A stretch of 64,000 nucleotides of DNA from Alteromonas marina (GTDB taxonomy: Bacteria > Pseudomonadota > Gammaproteobacteria > Enterobacterales > Alteromonadaceae): positions 62,001-126,000 of the forward strand of contig NZ_JWLW01000002.1 of the NCBI RefSeq assembly GCF_000808575.1. The letters run 5' to 3'. Below are positions 37,372-47,425 of this stretch, one piece after another. Within the stretch, counting starts at the first letter, position 1; each line of letters opens with the position of its first letter. The notes below the pieces were generated by a model. The model was not told where the DNA came from. It worked only from the letters and a program-made list of their open reading frames with translations, and ran no database searches. A program made the position numbers and the translations under genes.

Positions 37372-39993
37372 ATGCAAACACACTACGATGCTGAACTGAA
37401 AGATACCGTTCGATACCTAGGTAAGACCCTTGGTGAAACAATCAAAAATCAATTGGGTCAAGAGTGGCTAGACCGTATTGAAAAGATTCGTAAAGGCGGC
37501 CGAGCTTCTTATCAGGGCGACGCTACCTGTAGCGAAGAACTGAAAGAAACTTTCAAAACAATGTCTGACAGCGATTTGCTTACTGTTGGCCGTGCATTCG
37601 CACAATTCTTGAATTTGGGCAACATTGCTGAGCAAGAATACAATGCGGCAATGAATGTTGATGCATCGATAGATGCACTGTTCAAACACCTAGATAAAGC
37701 TGAATTAACAGCTGAAAAAGTGCAGGATGCGGTTGCAAAACTGAACATCGATCTTGTACTGACCGCGCACCCTACTGAAGTTACGCGCCGTACACTTATC
37801 CACAAACATAAAGAATTGGCGAACTGCCTTCAGGCCATTCACCAAGAATCGCTTAATGACGTTGAGCGTAAAAAAATTGAAACCCGCATTGCCGACCTTA
37901 TTGCACAGGCTTGGCACACTGAAGAAATTCGTTCTGTACGCCCTACACCTGTTGATGAGGCGCGCTGGGGCTTCTCGGTTATTGAAAACTCATTGTGGGA
38001 AGCGGTACCTGATTTCATGCGCGAGCTTGACGGCCGTTTAAATGAAGATTATGAGGTTTCACTGCCGCTAGATGCTTCTCCTGTTCAATTTAGTTCTTGG
38101 ATGGGCGGCGACAGAGACGGTAACCCATTTGTAACGTCAAAAGTGACTGAGCAAGTACTCTTACTTGCCAGAAAGCGTGCAGCCAAACTTTTCGCTATTG
38201 ATCTTGATCGCTTACAAGTTGAGCTTTCAATGTACGACTGCAACGACGCGTTACGCGAAAAAGTCGGCGACGCCAACGAGCCATACCGCGCCCTTCTTCG
38301 TCCACTCGTTGACAAGTTCATCGCAACCCGCGATGGCATTAGCGACTACTTAGCAGGTAAGAACCCAGATACTTCAAACTGGATAGAAAGCGACGATGAG
38401 CTAATCGAGCCGTTAATGCTTTGCTACCAGTCATTGTTAGACTGCGGTATGCAGGTCGTGGCAAACGGACTGTTACTAGACACTATTCGCCGTGCTCGAG
38501 TATTCGGTATTCACCTTCTGCGCCTTGATGTACGTCAGGACTCTGAGCGTCACGCAGACGTCTTTAGCGAACTCACTCGCTATCTTGGTCTTGGTGATTA
38601 TGCTCAGTGGAGCGAAGCCGACAAGCAAGCTTTCTTATTACGCGAGCTTGGCTCAAAACGCCCGCTTTTCCCTGCGCAATGGGACGCGTCTGACGACGTG
38701 AAAGAAGTGCTTGATACCTGTAAAGTAATTGCGAAGCACAGCAAGCACGGCTTTGGTATTTATATCATCTCTATGGCCAGTGAGCCGTCAGATGTCATGG
38801 CCGTACAGCTTCTACTTCAAGAAAGTGGTGTAGATTGGCCTATGCCAGTGGCACCATTGTTCGAAACGCTAGACGATTTGAACAACTCACCTGACGTAAT
38901 GCGTAAATTGTTGTCTATCGACTGGTATCGCGGTTACGTGAAGGGCCGTCAATTCGTTATGATCGGTTACTCTGATTCAGCGAAAGACGCTGGTGCATTG
39001 GCTGCTGGCTGGGCACAGTATCAGTCGCAAGAAGCATTGGTTGCCATTGCTGATGAGTTTGACGTAAGCCTGACCCTATTCCACGGACGTGGCGGTACAA
39101 TTGGCCGCGGTGGATTGCCAGCACACGCGGCTATTTACTCACAACCTCCTGGCTCACTAGAAGGCGGTTTCCGCGTAACAGAACAAGGCGAAACTATTCG
39201 CTATAAATTCGGTATGCCTAAGCTGGCTAAACGCAGCTTGGGTATTTACGCTAGCGCTATAATTGAAGCCATGTTATTCCCGCCTCCGGCACCAAAAGAA
39301 GAGTGGCGAGAGCTTATAACTGCAATGGCAGCCCAAGGTCGCGACAACTACCGTGCAACCGTGCGTCACGATAAAGAATTCGTACCTTACTTCCGTGTAG
39401 CAACGCCAGAGCAAGAATTAGGCAAACTCCCACTAGGTAGCCGACCTGCGAAGCGTAAGCCTCAAGGCGGTATTGAGAGCCTACGTGCGATTCCATGGAT
39501 ATTTGCTTGGGCACAAACCCGTTTGGTACTGCCAAGCTGGCTAGGCGTTATGCGTGCTATTGATAGCGTGAAGACCCCTGAGAATGAGAAAGTCGTTAAC
39601 GAGATGTTCAGCGAATGGCCATTCTACCGTTCACGTCTTTCTATGCTAGACATGGTGTTCCATAAAGCTGACCCACGTATTAGCGAAGCTTATGACGAGC
39701 GCTTGGTACCAAAAGAGCTTAAACACTTTGGTGAAGCATTACGTAGCGAGCTTAAAGAAAGCATCTCGTCACTCTTGGCTATCACAGGCGATGACGACAT
39801 TATGAAGAACGACCCGCAGGGTAAAGAGTCGATGGAGATCCGTGCAGGATACCTTCAGCCACTTCATTACCTGCAAATTGAGCTTCTAGATCGTATCCGT
39901 AAAGCCGGTGACGATGCACAGAACACCAGCCTAGAACGCGCCATGATGGTAACCATTGCAGGTATTGCAATTGGGATGCGTAACACAGGTTAA
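37372..39993 (+). CDS. ppc: Phosphoenolpyruvate carboxylase
   Basis: The anaplerotic enzyme forming oxaloacetate from phosphoenolpyruvate and bicarbonate, 873 aa. Catalytic motifs: VLTAHPTEVTRRT (His at about 138), SSWMGGDRDGNPFVT, MIGYSDSAKDAGALAAGW, LFHGRGGTIGRGG (Arg loop) and the C-terminal allosteric end MVTIAGIAIGMRNTG. A strong AGGAGG site sits six bases before ATG. It is followed by a clean terminator. Confidence 0.97.
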   Translation: MQTHYDAELKDTVRYLGKTLGETIKNQLGQEWLDRIEKIRKGGRASYQGDATCSEELKETFKTMSDSDLLTVGRAFAQFLNLGNIAEQEYNAAMNVDASIDALFKHLDKAELTAEKVQDAVAKLNIDLVLTAHPTEVTRRTLIHKHKELANCLQAIHQESLNDVERKKIETRIADLIAQAWHTEEIRSVRPTPVDEARWGFSVIENSLWEAVPDFMRELDGRLNEDYEVSLPLDASPVQFSSWMGGDRDGNPFVTSKVTEQVLLLARKRAAKLFAIDLDRLQVELSMYDCNDALREKVGDANEPYRALLRPLVDKFIATRDGISDYLAGKNPDTSNWIESDDELIEPLMLCYQSLLDCGMQVVANGLLLDTIRRARVFGIHLLRLDVRQDSERHADVFSELTRYLGLGDYAQWSEADKQAFLLRELGSKRPLFPAQWDASDDVKEVLDTCKVIAKHSKHGFGIYIISMASEPSDVMAVQLLLQESGVDWPMPVAPLFETLDDLNNSPDVMRKLLSIDWYRGYVKGRQFVMIGYSDSAKDAGALAAGWAQYQSQEALVAIADEFDVSLTLFHGRGGTIGRGGLPAHAAIYSQPPGSLEGGFRVTEQGETIRYKFGMPKLAKRSLGIYASAIIEAMLFPPPAPKEEWRELITAMAAQGRDNYRATVRHDKEFVPYFRVATPEQELGKLPLGSRPAKRKPQGGIESLRAIPWIFAWAQTRLVLPSWLGVMRAIDSVKTPENEKVVNEMFSEWPFYRSRLSMLDMVFHKADPRISEAYDERLVPKELKHFGEALRSELKESISSLLAITGDDDIMKNDPQGKESMEIRAGYLQPLHYLQIELLDRIRKAGDDAQNTSLERAMMVTIAGIAIGMRNTG

Positions 39994-40014
39994 CTCGCTA
40001 AATTTATGAAAAAT

Positions 40015-40049
40015 AAAAGCCCGCTGCGGGGTACGTAGCGGGCTTTTTT
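40015..40049 (+). terminator. Intrinsic terminator of ppc
   Basis: AAAAGCCCGCT pairs with AGCGGGCTTTT across a 12-base loop, with six T residues at the end, 22 bp after the ppc stop. Confidence 0.9.
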
Positions 40050-40160
40050 GTGCTTATACCAGTCCGAATTTAGTACAGAAGTTTTAATTTCACTAGTTAG
40101 TAATACCAAATACGCATATTATTAATCACGCGGCTTCTATCATATTTTAAAGGAATAAAA

Positions 40161-40964
40161 ATGCGTATATCTCTACTGTTATTATTCGTTGCGCTGTTCT
40201 CGATCAATAGCCACTCCATCGCCGGTACACTGGAACTACCTACTGGATTATGGGAAGGCATTAGTGAAGATGATATGACTTTCCGTCTACTTCAAATAAA
40301 TGAAAGTGGCGAACACCACTTTTATGAAGTAGCTATCGCTGGGGGCTTAAAAAGAGTTCGCCGCACTCCATTCACTAATGACGACATTAGTTGTGTAGAG
40401 AATAGATGCACTATTAAAACAGTCATTGAAGGCGACGTGACGCGCGCAATCACTGTGTCGCCTTATCTGGATACAGGTCTCAATGTACTGGAGTCGAGCT
40501 ATAGAGGTGAAGAGCATTATATTTCTGAAACGTATCAACTTATAAGGCAAGACGCAAAATCAACACCACGTAAGTTTGTCGAAAACCGTAAACAGATAAT
40601 ACTTGATGCAGAACAGCGTGATACTCCCCCTCCCTTTGGTACATGGATTGGTGTGATGCACTATTTAGAAAGGCCAGAGCTTGCATTGCTAGAATTAAAC
40701 GAAAACGAACCTGGTTCTCTTCGCGTTTACAGAAAAGGGGAAAAGGCGTTTAGTGAACTACAATCACTATTTTCTGCCGACGAGATAAGTATAGATGAGC
40801 GAATCATCGAGATTGATGGGTCACATACAACGTTCGCATCGAAGATAATCCTGTTCGTTGAAACTGACTACAGAATTTCTGGATACACCTATGCAGTTCA
40901 CAAGGGCTATCCAATGGCGCTAAGTAAAATAACACTGCACCGAATAGAGCCATCTCAGCCGTAG
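40161..40964 (+). CDS. Unknown secreted protein
   Basis: A 267-aa protein that I do not recognise. A signal peptide is clear (MRISLLLLFVALFSINSHSIAG). The mature part has two Cys (SCVENRC, close enough for a disulfide) and looks mostly beta-rich. It contains two similar modules: LPTGLWEGISEDDMTFRLLQINE near residues 26-48 and PFGTWIGVMHYLERPELALLELNE near 156-180, each opening with G-x-W and followed by a hydrophobic beta strand. This suggests a duplicated beta-barrel or lipocalin-like domain. An AAAGGA site precedes the ATG. It is alone between the ppc terminator and a repeat. Confidence 0.7.
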   Translation: MRISLLLLFVALFSINSHSIAGTLELPTGLWEGISEDDMTFRLLQINESGEHHFYEVAIAGGLKRVRRTPFTNDDISCVENRCTIKTVIEGDVTRAITVSPYLDTGLNVLESSYRGEEHYISETYQLIRQDAKSTPRKFVENRKQIILDAEQRDTPPPFGTWIGVMHYLERPELALLELNENEPGSLRVYRKGEKAFSELQSLFSADEISIDERIIEIDGSHTTFASKIILFVETDYRISGYTYAVHKGYPMALSKITLHRIEPSQP

Positions 40965-41240
40965 TAACAGACTGCTCTTTTCTAAAAAACTTAAGTGATT
41001 AGGCTATTAGGGCGCTCGGAGTTGACGGGGCTTTGATAAGTAGGCTCTCCTGTGCCAAGGATGCCGTGGCAAAGCCTACAAAGACGCAACAAAAAAGGCT
41101 GGATACGTAAGGTCGTAACAGACTGCTCTTTTCAAAAAACTTAAGTGATTAGGCTATTGGGGCGTTTGGAGTTGGCGGGGCTTTGATAAGTAGGCTCTCC
41201 ACCGCATGGATGCGGTGGCGAAGCCTACAGGGAAGTATTC
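40964..41240. repeat. Duplicated intergenic repeat with long hairpins
   Basis: Two copies of about 125 bp begin with GTAACAGACTGCTCTTTTC at 40964 and 41115 (period 151 bp) and agree over most of their length. Each ends in a strong hairpin bounded by GTAGGCT and AGCCTAC; in the second copy the stem includes ACCGCAT/ATGCGGT. The first copy starts inside the stop codon of the preceding gene. They resemble palindromic intergenic mobile repeats; no transposase lies nearby. Confidence 0.8.
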
Positions 41241-41283
41241 ACGGCGTGCCTACGTTCAAAGGCCCGCCAATGACACTCACCGA

Positions 41284-42222
41284 TTAGCCGTTTACGAAGT
41301 CTACGCCTAGCTTGATGTCGCCACGTAGGCCTTCAAGCATGTCGTTTTTCGCTTTTTCTTCGAATGCGCTTAGCTCGCCGTATGGCAAGATTTCTTCAAC
41401 ACCGTTTGCGCCAAGACGTACAGGGTGTGCAAAGAATGCTGCGTCGTCGCTGTCGTCAGTTTGTACATAAGTGTACTCAACAACGTTCTCGCCTTGCATT
41501 GCTGCAACAAGAGATAGACAGAAACGTGCCGCTGCTTGACCCATTGATAGGGTTGCAGAACCGCCGCCCGCTTTAGCTTCAACCACTTCAGTACCCGCGT
41601 TTTGGATACGAGTAGTTAGGCTAGCAACTTCTTCGTCTGTGAACTCTACGCCTTCAACTTGTGAAAGTAGAGGAAGGATAGTTGTACCAGAGTGACCGCC
41701 GATTACCGGTACGTGCACAGAAGATACGTCTACACCTTTAAGTTCAGCAACAAAGGTTTCAGCACGGATAACGTCTAGTGTCGTTACACCGAAAAGCTTG
41801 TTCTTGTCGTAAACGCCTTTTGCTTTTAGCGTTTCAGCTGCAATAGCAACAGTAGTGTTAACTGGGTTAGTGATGATACCAACACACGCGTTCGGGCAGT
41901 TATCAGCTACACCTTCGATTAGGTTTTTAACAATGCCGGCGTTGATGTTGAACAGATCAGAACGATCCATACCTGGCTTACGAGGCATACCCGCTGGAAT
42001 TAGAACAACGTCTGCTCCAGTTAGTGCATCAGCTAGGTCATCTTTACCGTGACCGGTTACTTTTACCGCAGTGGGGATGTGGCTCAAATCAACGGCAACA
42101 CCAGGAACAACTGGCGCTACGTCGTAAAGCGCTAAATCTGAACCTGCTGGCAATTGTGTTTTCAACAACAAAGACAGCGCCTGACCAATACCACCGGCAG
42201 CACCTAACACGGCTACTTTCAT
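41284..42222 (-). CDS. mdh: Malate dehydrogenase
   Basis: NAD-dependent malate dehydrogenase of the TCA cycle, 312 aa as in Escherichia coli. NAD-binding [15 protein letters not shown] is at residues 7-21. The substrate arginines are in [21 protein letters not shown] follows, and the catalytic His is in [16 protein letters not shown]. It is divergent from argR, an order shared with Vibrio and Escherichia coli relatives. Confidence 0.97.
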   Translation of the reverse strand: MKVAVLGAAGGIGQALSLLLKTQLPAGSDLALYDVAPVVPGVAVDLSHIPTAVKVTGHGKDDLADALTGADVVLIPAGMPRKPGMDRSDLFNINAGIVKNLIEGVADNCPNACVGIITNPVNTTVAIAAETLKAKGVYDKNKLFGVTTLDVIRAETFVAELKGVDVSSVHVPVIGGHSGTTILPLLSQVEGVEFTDEEVASLTTRIQNAGTEVVEAKAGGGSATLSMGQAAARFCLSLVAAMQGENVVEYTYVQTDDSDDAAFFAHPVRLGANGVEEILPYGELSAFEEKAKNDMLEGLRGDIKLGVDFVNG

Positions 42223-42352
42223 ACCATTTCTCCTATGGGATTACTTCACGTATTTAAACGGAACGTCACACTAATGCAACGCGGGGGAAAACTCAATCAC
42301 CGGATCGTCTTATTAACGTTATTTATGGCGATTTTATCTCGATATTCATTAT

Positions 42353-42370
42353 CATGAATGATTATGCAAA
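42353..42370. promoter_or_regulatory. Putative ARG box before argR
   Basis: TGAAT-GATT-ATGCA at 42355-42368 matches TGAAT-N4-ATTCA at 9 of 10 core bases. A degenerate partner ends in ATTCA at 42344-42348, giving the close tandem spacing typical of ArgR targets. Autoregulation of argR is likely. Confidence 0.5.
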
Positions 42371-42458
42371 GAAATTGCGCAAAGTCTACCTGTACGGCAC
42401 AATATACGCATACTAAATATAATTCCTAACGATAATCCTTAAAAAGAAAAGAGCGCTA

Positions 42459-42923
42459 ATGGCAAACGCAAAACAAGAGCAACTCATCAAAGCTTTTAAA
42501 GAAATTCTTAAAGCAGAAAGTTATGGTTCGCAAGGCGAGATTGTTGATGCTTTAAAAGCACAAGGTTTCGACAACATCAGCCAATCTAAAATCTCTAGAA
42601 TGCTAAGCAAATTCGGCGCGGTACGCACGCGAAATGCCCGAGGTGATATGGTGTATTGCTTGCCTCCAGAGCTAGGTATGCCTACGGCTAAAAGCCCTCT
42701 TAAACAGCTGGTACTGGATATCGTTCACAACAATGTAATGGTAATCATAAGAACCAGCCCTGGTGCTGCGCAGCTTATTGCGCGCTTGCTTGACTCATTG
42801 AGTAAAAAGGACGGGGTTTTGGGCACCATTGCAGGTGACGACACTATTTTCATCGCGCCAGCGGATGTAACAAGAATTGAAGAGCTAAGGCAACGCGTTG
42901 AAGATTTATTCGAAAATGTCTAG
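42459..42923 (+). CDS. argR: Arginine repressor
   Basis: A 154-aa hexameric arginine-dependent repressor. The N-terminal winged helix spans about residues 1-70 ([42 protein letters not shown]). The C-terminal oligomerisation domain has the arginine-binding [11 protein letters not shown] with its paired Asp. It is divergent from mdh. Confidence 0.96.
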   Translation: MANAKQEQLIKAFKEILKAESYGSQGEIVDALKAQGFDNISQSKISRMLSKFGAVRTRNARGDMVYCLPPELGMPTAKSPLKQLVLDIVHNNVMVIIRTSPGAAQLIARLLDSLSKKDGVLGTIAGDDTIFIAPADVTRIEELRQRVEDLFENV

Positions 42924-42956
42924 GTAGTTCGTCAAGAACTCGGTAACCGAAAACAA

Positions 42957-42981
42957 GAAACCGCATACATGATGCGGTTTC
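42957..42981. terminator. Hairpin between convergent argR and DJ-1 gene
   Basis: GAAACCGCAT pairs exactly with ATGCGGTTTC across five bases, 34 bp after the argR stop and 27 bp before the convergent gene end. T-runs are short, so it may work in both directions. Confidence 0.65.
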
Positions 42982-43007
42982 CAACTAGCTCCTAAGCGAA
43001 TGCTTCC

Positions 43008-43691
43008 TTAAGACAGTAATTTGATAAGCGCATCTGCAGTTGGGCGTGATGACGGTGGGTTCTGTCCTGTCACCAGTAAACCATCAGTACACACTTTTAC
43101 GGCGAAATCGTCTGCACTTTCATATTTACCGCCCTTTTTCACTAGCTCGTCTTCAACTAGGTATGGAACAACATCGGTAAGCTCCATTGCTGCTTCTTCG
43201 CTATTGGAGAAGCCTGTCACAGCTTTTCCGTCCACCAAGTACTTGCCATCTGGAGTTTTCACATCTTTAAGCACAATTGGCGCATGACACACGGCACCAA
43301 CAGGTTTGTTTGCCGCAATTGTGTCTTCAATAAGTTTGATTGAGTGAGCGTTATCTGACAGATCCCACAAAGGACCATGACCACCTGGATAGAATATGGC
43401 GTCGAACTCATCTGCGCGTACATCTTCAAGCGGTATAGTTGAGGCAACGGCGCTACGCGCTACCTCATCTTTTGTGTACCGGATAGCGTCATCTGTCATG
43501 GCGTCATCCGTCAAACTGTTGGGGTCAATAGGCACCTGTCCCCCCATAGGCGAAGTTAGCGTTAAGGTGTAGCCTGCATCTTTAAACGCATAGTAAGGTG
43601 CGGCAAACTCCTCTAGCCACATACCGGTTTTCTTGCCCGTATCGCCCATTAGCTCATGTGATGTCATTACCATTAATACATGTTTGGACAT
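43008..43691 (-). CDS. DJ-1/PfpI-family protein
   Basis: A 227-aa cytoplasmic protein of the DJ-1/PfpI class I amidotransferase-like fold, in the Hsp31/glyoxalase-III-like branch. A Glu after the first strand (LEEFAAPYYAF), the stretch YPGGHGPLWDL and the nucleophile elbow GAVCHAPIVL (Cys about 138, His next) form the expected site. Members detoxify methylglyoxal or act as holdases; which applies is unclear. It carries its own upstream region and is convergent with argR. Confidence 0.88.
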   Translation of the reverse strand: MSKHVLMVMTSHELMGDTGKKTGMWLEEFAAPYYAFKDAGYTLTLTSPMGGQVPIDPNSLTDDAMTDDAIRYTKDEVARSAVASTIPLEDVRADEFDAIFYPGGHGPLWDLSDNAHSIKLIEDTIAANKPVGAVCHAPIVLKDVKTPDGKYLVDGKAVTGFSNSEEAAMELTDVVPYLVEDELVKKGGKYESADDFAVKVCTDGLLVTGQNPPSSRPTADALIKLLS

Positions 43692-43818
43692 TATTCCTCC
43701 TTGCTTGGTTATTTAAATCTCGTGCAAGTTGGTTCGCATAAAGAGAAGCGTTAGATCAGTTTTTGGGAAAATCTTAATAAATTGAAAAGCGGAGTTATTG
43801 AATTTTAGGCATAAAAAA

Positions 43819-43847
43819 GTGCCACCCCCGATTAAGGAAAGTGGCAC
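43819..43847 (-). terminator. Intrinsic terminator of the Oar-like receptor gene
   Basis: GTGCCAC at 43819-43825 pairs with GTGGCAC at 43841-43847. On the minus strand six T residues follow directly. It lies 30 bp after the receptor stop. Confidence 0.85.
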
Positions 43848-43877
43848 CTAACACTACAATTGGTTCACACCATTGGA

Positions 43878-46800
43878 TTAGAAGCTGTACTTAACACCAA
43901 CTCGGATTTGCCATAATGATTGCTCATTAAAGAATCCATTTTGATTAGTATTACCTTCAAAGAACTCGTTGTACGTATATGTACCATCGCTATTTAGCGA
44001 TGCATCAAGTACAGGAGCTGAAACGAATGGACCAATTTTACGAACGCCCCAATCATCATTTAAGAAGTTACCAACGTTCTTAAGAATGAAGTATGCACTT
44101 GCGCGATGACCTTTCATGAAACCAGGAAGTTGCTGGTCAATACGGAAGTCAACTCGAGAATACCATTCAGCATTTTCAGAGTTACGCTCAAGGATTTCGC
44201 CGCGAGCAAAACCACCTTCATCGATGAATGAGTTGAATGCACCTAAGTCGAAGCCTTCTGCATACGTCACGTTTGGATCGTCAACTTCTGGGATGTAAAG
44301 AAGTGCATTGTTTGTTCTAAACTGCGCGTCGCCGATTGTGATACCGTCAAAGGTGTACGAGAATGGACGACCTTGCTGGCGAGATCCGAATAGCGAGAAG
44401 CTTGTTTTGTAACCGTCAACAATTTCAGTCGAATAACGCAAGTTAAACGTAAAGCGATGTGGCACTTCGTAGTTCGAAGTTGCGATACCAGGGTTTAACG
44501 GATCTGATGAAGCAAAATTAGTAAAGTTCGAGAACGCTACTGAACTTGCCATTGGTGTCACGTCTTCAGAGCGGTTGTATGCGTAACCGAATGAAGCATC
44601 TAAACCAAAGTCATATTCTTTTTGAACAGCAAAAGAGATAGTGGTCGACTTGCCATCTTCACGAGCATTGGTAAGTACTAAGTCACTCTTACGGAAGTTA
44701 CGGAAAACAGCGTCGCCGTCGCCATCAGTTCCAACTTGGATATAGTCGTAGATAGGTCGACCGTCAGCTGCAAAAGTAACGTTTTCTGTGTCCCAACCAA
44801 CATTTATGATTTGTGCACTATCTTGCTTCTTGTTGTGAAGAATATCTGCTTGGAATACATAATCGCTGTCTGTTACCCAAGTGAAACCAAGATTGAACTT
44901 CCATTCGCTAGGAATCTCAAAATCAGGGTCTACGGCATTCGTTGAAGGCTCATTACCCAAAGATGGATCTGCATCAGCAACTTCATCAAACATCTCTTGA
45001 AGTGGTGAGTAAATTAGGCGACCACCATTAACCAGTGGAACCGTGTTACCGTTCTCATCGAACAACTCAAAATCACTGCGATAAGTATCAATATTTGTAA
45101 TACCGTCGTTAGAGAATGAGTTTGATAGCCAAACGTTAGGGTTACCACCAGAGTATAGGCCGACACCACCACGTACTTCCATGTTGTCATTCAATGTATA
45201 GTTGAAGCCAAAGCGAGGCTGCAATAAATCAATTCCATCGAATGTTGAAGTGTTGTCATAACCATAGCGTTGAGCAAACACTTCATTGCGCTTAGGCTTG
45301 TCATCACTGCTGTATTTGTCATAACGAAGACCGAACAACAAAGTTAGGTCATCAAGGACCCACTCGTCTTGAACATAAAGCGTGTTCGTTTCATAAGAGA
45401 ATCGTTGCGCTGCGTCCTGAGGATCATTTGTGCCAGCAGAGTTGTTGTAGTAAATGTCGTCAGCCAAACCAGCTTCGAAATCATCAATAGTTTCGAAACG
45501 GTATTCACCAATGGTATGTTGCATGAACAAGTTAAATGCTTCTAGCTCTTCATACTCATAACCAAATGTAATTGTATGATTATCTAGGTAGTACGTACCA
45601 GCGAACTTGGCAGTTGTGCTATTCCAATCCATTTCGTTAGATTGACGAGAGTCATCTGGACCGAAAAAGACGTCTGCACCGTTTACTCTGTCGATGCGAA
45701 TTTCACCAAAGCCACTATCAGCATCTAGTGAACTTTGACGATTTGTAAGCTTTATACGACCTAAGCGAACCTCAGTAGAGAAATCGTCTGTCCAGTCTGA
45801 GTACAATGAAGCAACTGTTGAATTAAGCTTTGCACCAACTTCATAGAAATGGCTATCTAAAGATAGAGCTGTCGAGTAGTCATCAGATTGGTCGATTCTG
45901 AAGCCATCATTGTAGTTATAAACTAGTGATGCGCGGTGAGCGTCGTTAATGTTCCAATCAAGCTTAACAAGTACTTTCTCGTCTTCCACAGGCATTGAGC
46001 CAGGCGTACCGCCGATATCGTAGTCGTAAACACGTGATGCAATTTCACGAATACGATCAATATCTTCTTGAGATACTTGGTTACCTAGCGGACCATAAGA
46101 GAAGATTTGAGCGCCTTCAAGTTTTTCATAAGCACCAAAGAAGAAAAGTTCATCTTTTATTAGTGGGAGTCCAACATTTACACCATAGCGCTTTTCAGTA
46201 AAGTCGCCTGTATCAACGTCTGTATCTTCAACTTTATCACCCATGAATGAATCACTGGTGTAGTCATAGAAAGCACTACCGTGAACTTCATTTGTCCCCG
46301 ATTTTGTAACTGCGTTGATGTTACACGCGGTAAAACCACCATACTGTACATCAAACGGAGCAAGCTCAACGGTTACTTGGTCAATTGCATCGAAAGAGAA
46401 TGGCATTCTAACAGTCGGGTAACCATTTTGGTTCAAACCGAAGCTGTCGTTCATACGAACACCATCGACAGTTAATGCACTGAAACGTGGGTTACCACCA
46501 CCACAGATGATCGCTTCTTCACCGTCGCTTTCTGAAATGCTAATACGAGGGTCTACACGAACAATATCTTTTAAGTCACGGTTTGCAGAGGGAGCAGACT
46601 CAAGATCTTCTAGGTTGAATGTTGACGCAGGACTTTTTTGGCCGAATACGTCGTAACCCATTTGAGAAGCTGTAACTTGAATTCTTTCAACGTCAGCTTC
46701 GGCAGTTAGCGCTAAATTAATAACTAAAGGCTCACCTAGTTGCAGATAAACATCACTTATGACTTTATCATCAAACTTATCTGAATCAAATTCAACAGTA

Positions 46801-47045
46801 TAAGGACCACCTACGCGTAGACCTTGAGAGCTAAATTGTCCTGCACTGTTAACTTGAACGGTTTTTCTAGCGCCAGTGGGGACGTGGGTAATAATAACTG
46901 TAGTTCCTGCTGCTGGAGCTCCTGCTGGACCAACTAGGCTACCTTTAATTGCTGAAGACGTTTCTTGCGCCATTACAGCGGTAGACAACCCGATGGACAG
47001 CGCAACAGCAGCCGCAATACGGCTGAATTTAGCTGGAGAGTTCAT
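43878..47045 (-). CDS. Oar-like TonB-dependent receptor
   Basis: An outer-membrane receptor of 1055 aa. After the signal peptide (IAAAVALSIGLSTAVMAQ) comes a carboxypeptidase-regulatory-like beta domain (about 30-115; GTTVIITHVPTGARKTVQ, GQFSSQGLRVGGPYTVEF), then a plug (about 135-260) and a large barrel ending LWQIRVGVKYSF. The plug holds two Cys, in AIICGGGNPRFSAL and FTACNINAVTKSG, which may form a disulfide. The Oar type is common in marine Gammaproteobacteria for large substrates. A perfect RutR-like palindrome lies 183 bp upstream, hinting at nucleoside or oligonucleotide uptake; the ligand is not known. It ends in a strong terminator. Confidence 0.88.
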   Translation of the reverse strand: MNSPAKFSRIAAAVALSIGLSTAVMAQETSSAIKGSLVGPAGAPAAGTTVIITHVPTGARKTVQVNSAGQFSSQGLRVGGPYTVEFDSDKFDDKVISDVYLQLGEPLVINLALTAEADVERIQVTASQMGYDVFGQKSPASTFNLEDLESAPSANRDLKDIVRVDPRISISESDGEEAIICGGGNPRFSALTVDGVRMNDSFGLNQNGYPTVRMPFSFDAIDQVTVELAPFDVQYGGFTACNINAVTKSGTNEVHGSAFYDYTSDSFMGDKVEDTDVDTGDFTEKRYGVNVGLPLIKDELFFFGAYEKLEGAQIFSYGPLGNQVSQEDIDRIREIASRVYDYDIGGTPGSMPVEDEKVLVKLDWNINDAHRASLVYNYNDGFRIDQSDDYSTALSLDSHFYEVGAKLNSTVASLYSDWTDDFSTEVRLGRIKLTNRQSSLDADSGFGEIRIDRVNGADVFFGPDDSRQSNEMDWNSTTAKFAGTYYLDNHTITFGYEYEELEAFNLFMQHTIGEYRFETIDDFEAGLADDIYYNNSAGTNDPQDAAQRFSYETNTLYVQDEWVLDDLTLLFGLRYDKYSSDDKPKRNEVFAQRYGYDNTSTFDGIDLLQPRFGFNYTLNDNMEVRGGVGLYSGGNPNVWLSNSFSNDGITNIDTYRSDFELFDENGNTVPLVNGGRLIYSPLQEMFDEVADADPSLGNEPSTNAVDPDFEIPSEWKFNLGFTWVTDSDYVFQADILHNKKQDSAQIINVGWDTENVTFAADGRPIYDYIQVGTDGDGDAVFRNFRKSDLVLTNAREDGKSTTISFAVQKEYDFGLDASFGYAYNRSEDVTPMASSVAFSNFTNFASSDPLNPGIATSNYEVPHRFTFNLRYSTEIVDGYKTSFSLFGSRQQGRPFSYTFDGITIGDAQFRTNNALLYIPEVDDPNVTYAEGFDLGAFNSFIDEGGFARGEILERNSENAEWYSRVDFRIDQQLPGFMKGHRASAYFILKNVGNFLNDDWGVRKIGPFVSAPVLDASLNSDGTYTYNEFFEGNTNQNGFFNEQSLWQIRVGVKYSF

Positions 47046-47227
47046 GTGTGTTTCCCTTTTTGTTTAAAATACTTTTTTATGGACTTGCGCAGGGCGTTGT
47101 CCCTATCAAGACCACTTACTATTCTAGTACCGCGAGAAATTGTTATCGAGGTTCATGTCAAATTTATTACAGTTTTACATTTTTGTTTAACACCAATTGC
47201 CCGACGCTAGTGACTTTGCAAAAAATT

Positions 47228-47247
47228 ACTTGACCATATGGTCAAGT
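47228..47247. promoter_or_regulatory. RutR-type operator, perfect palindrome
   Basis: ACTTGACCATATGGTCAAGT is a perfect 20-bp palindrome containing TTGACCA-N2-TGGTCAA with all 14 informative bases. It lies in the 380-bp divergent region between the Oar-like receptor (183 bp away) and the PhnD-like gene (179 bp away), so it could act on either. The rest of 47046-47425 is AT-rich without a gene. Confidence 0.7.
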
Positions 47248-47425
47248 TAATTTACTTGTTATTATTGTTGTCTATCTGCAGCAATTGGACAGTTGTATTC
47301 TTGGCAGATGTGCGACTAATAAACAGCGTTTAATAAAAATCAGGTTTACCTATAAAAATAAACACTATTTCAATAACTTAACACCTTAAAATAAATTTAC
47401 CTATTGCAATAAATAACCTTAACTG

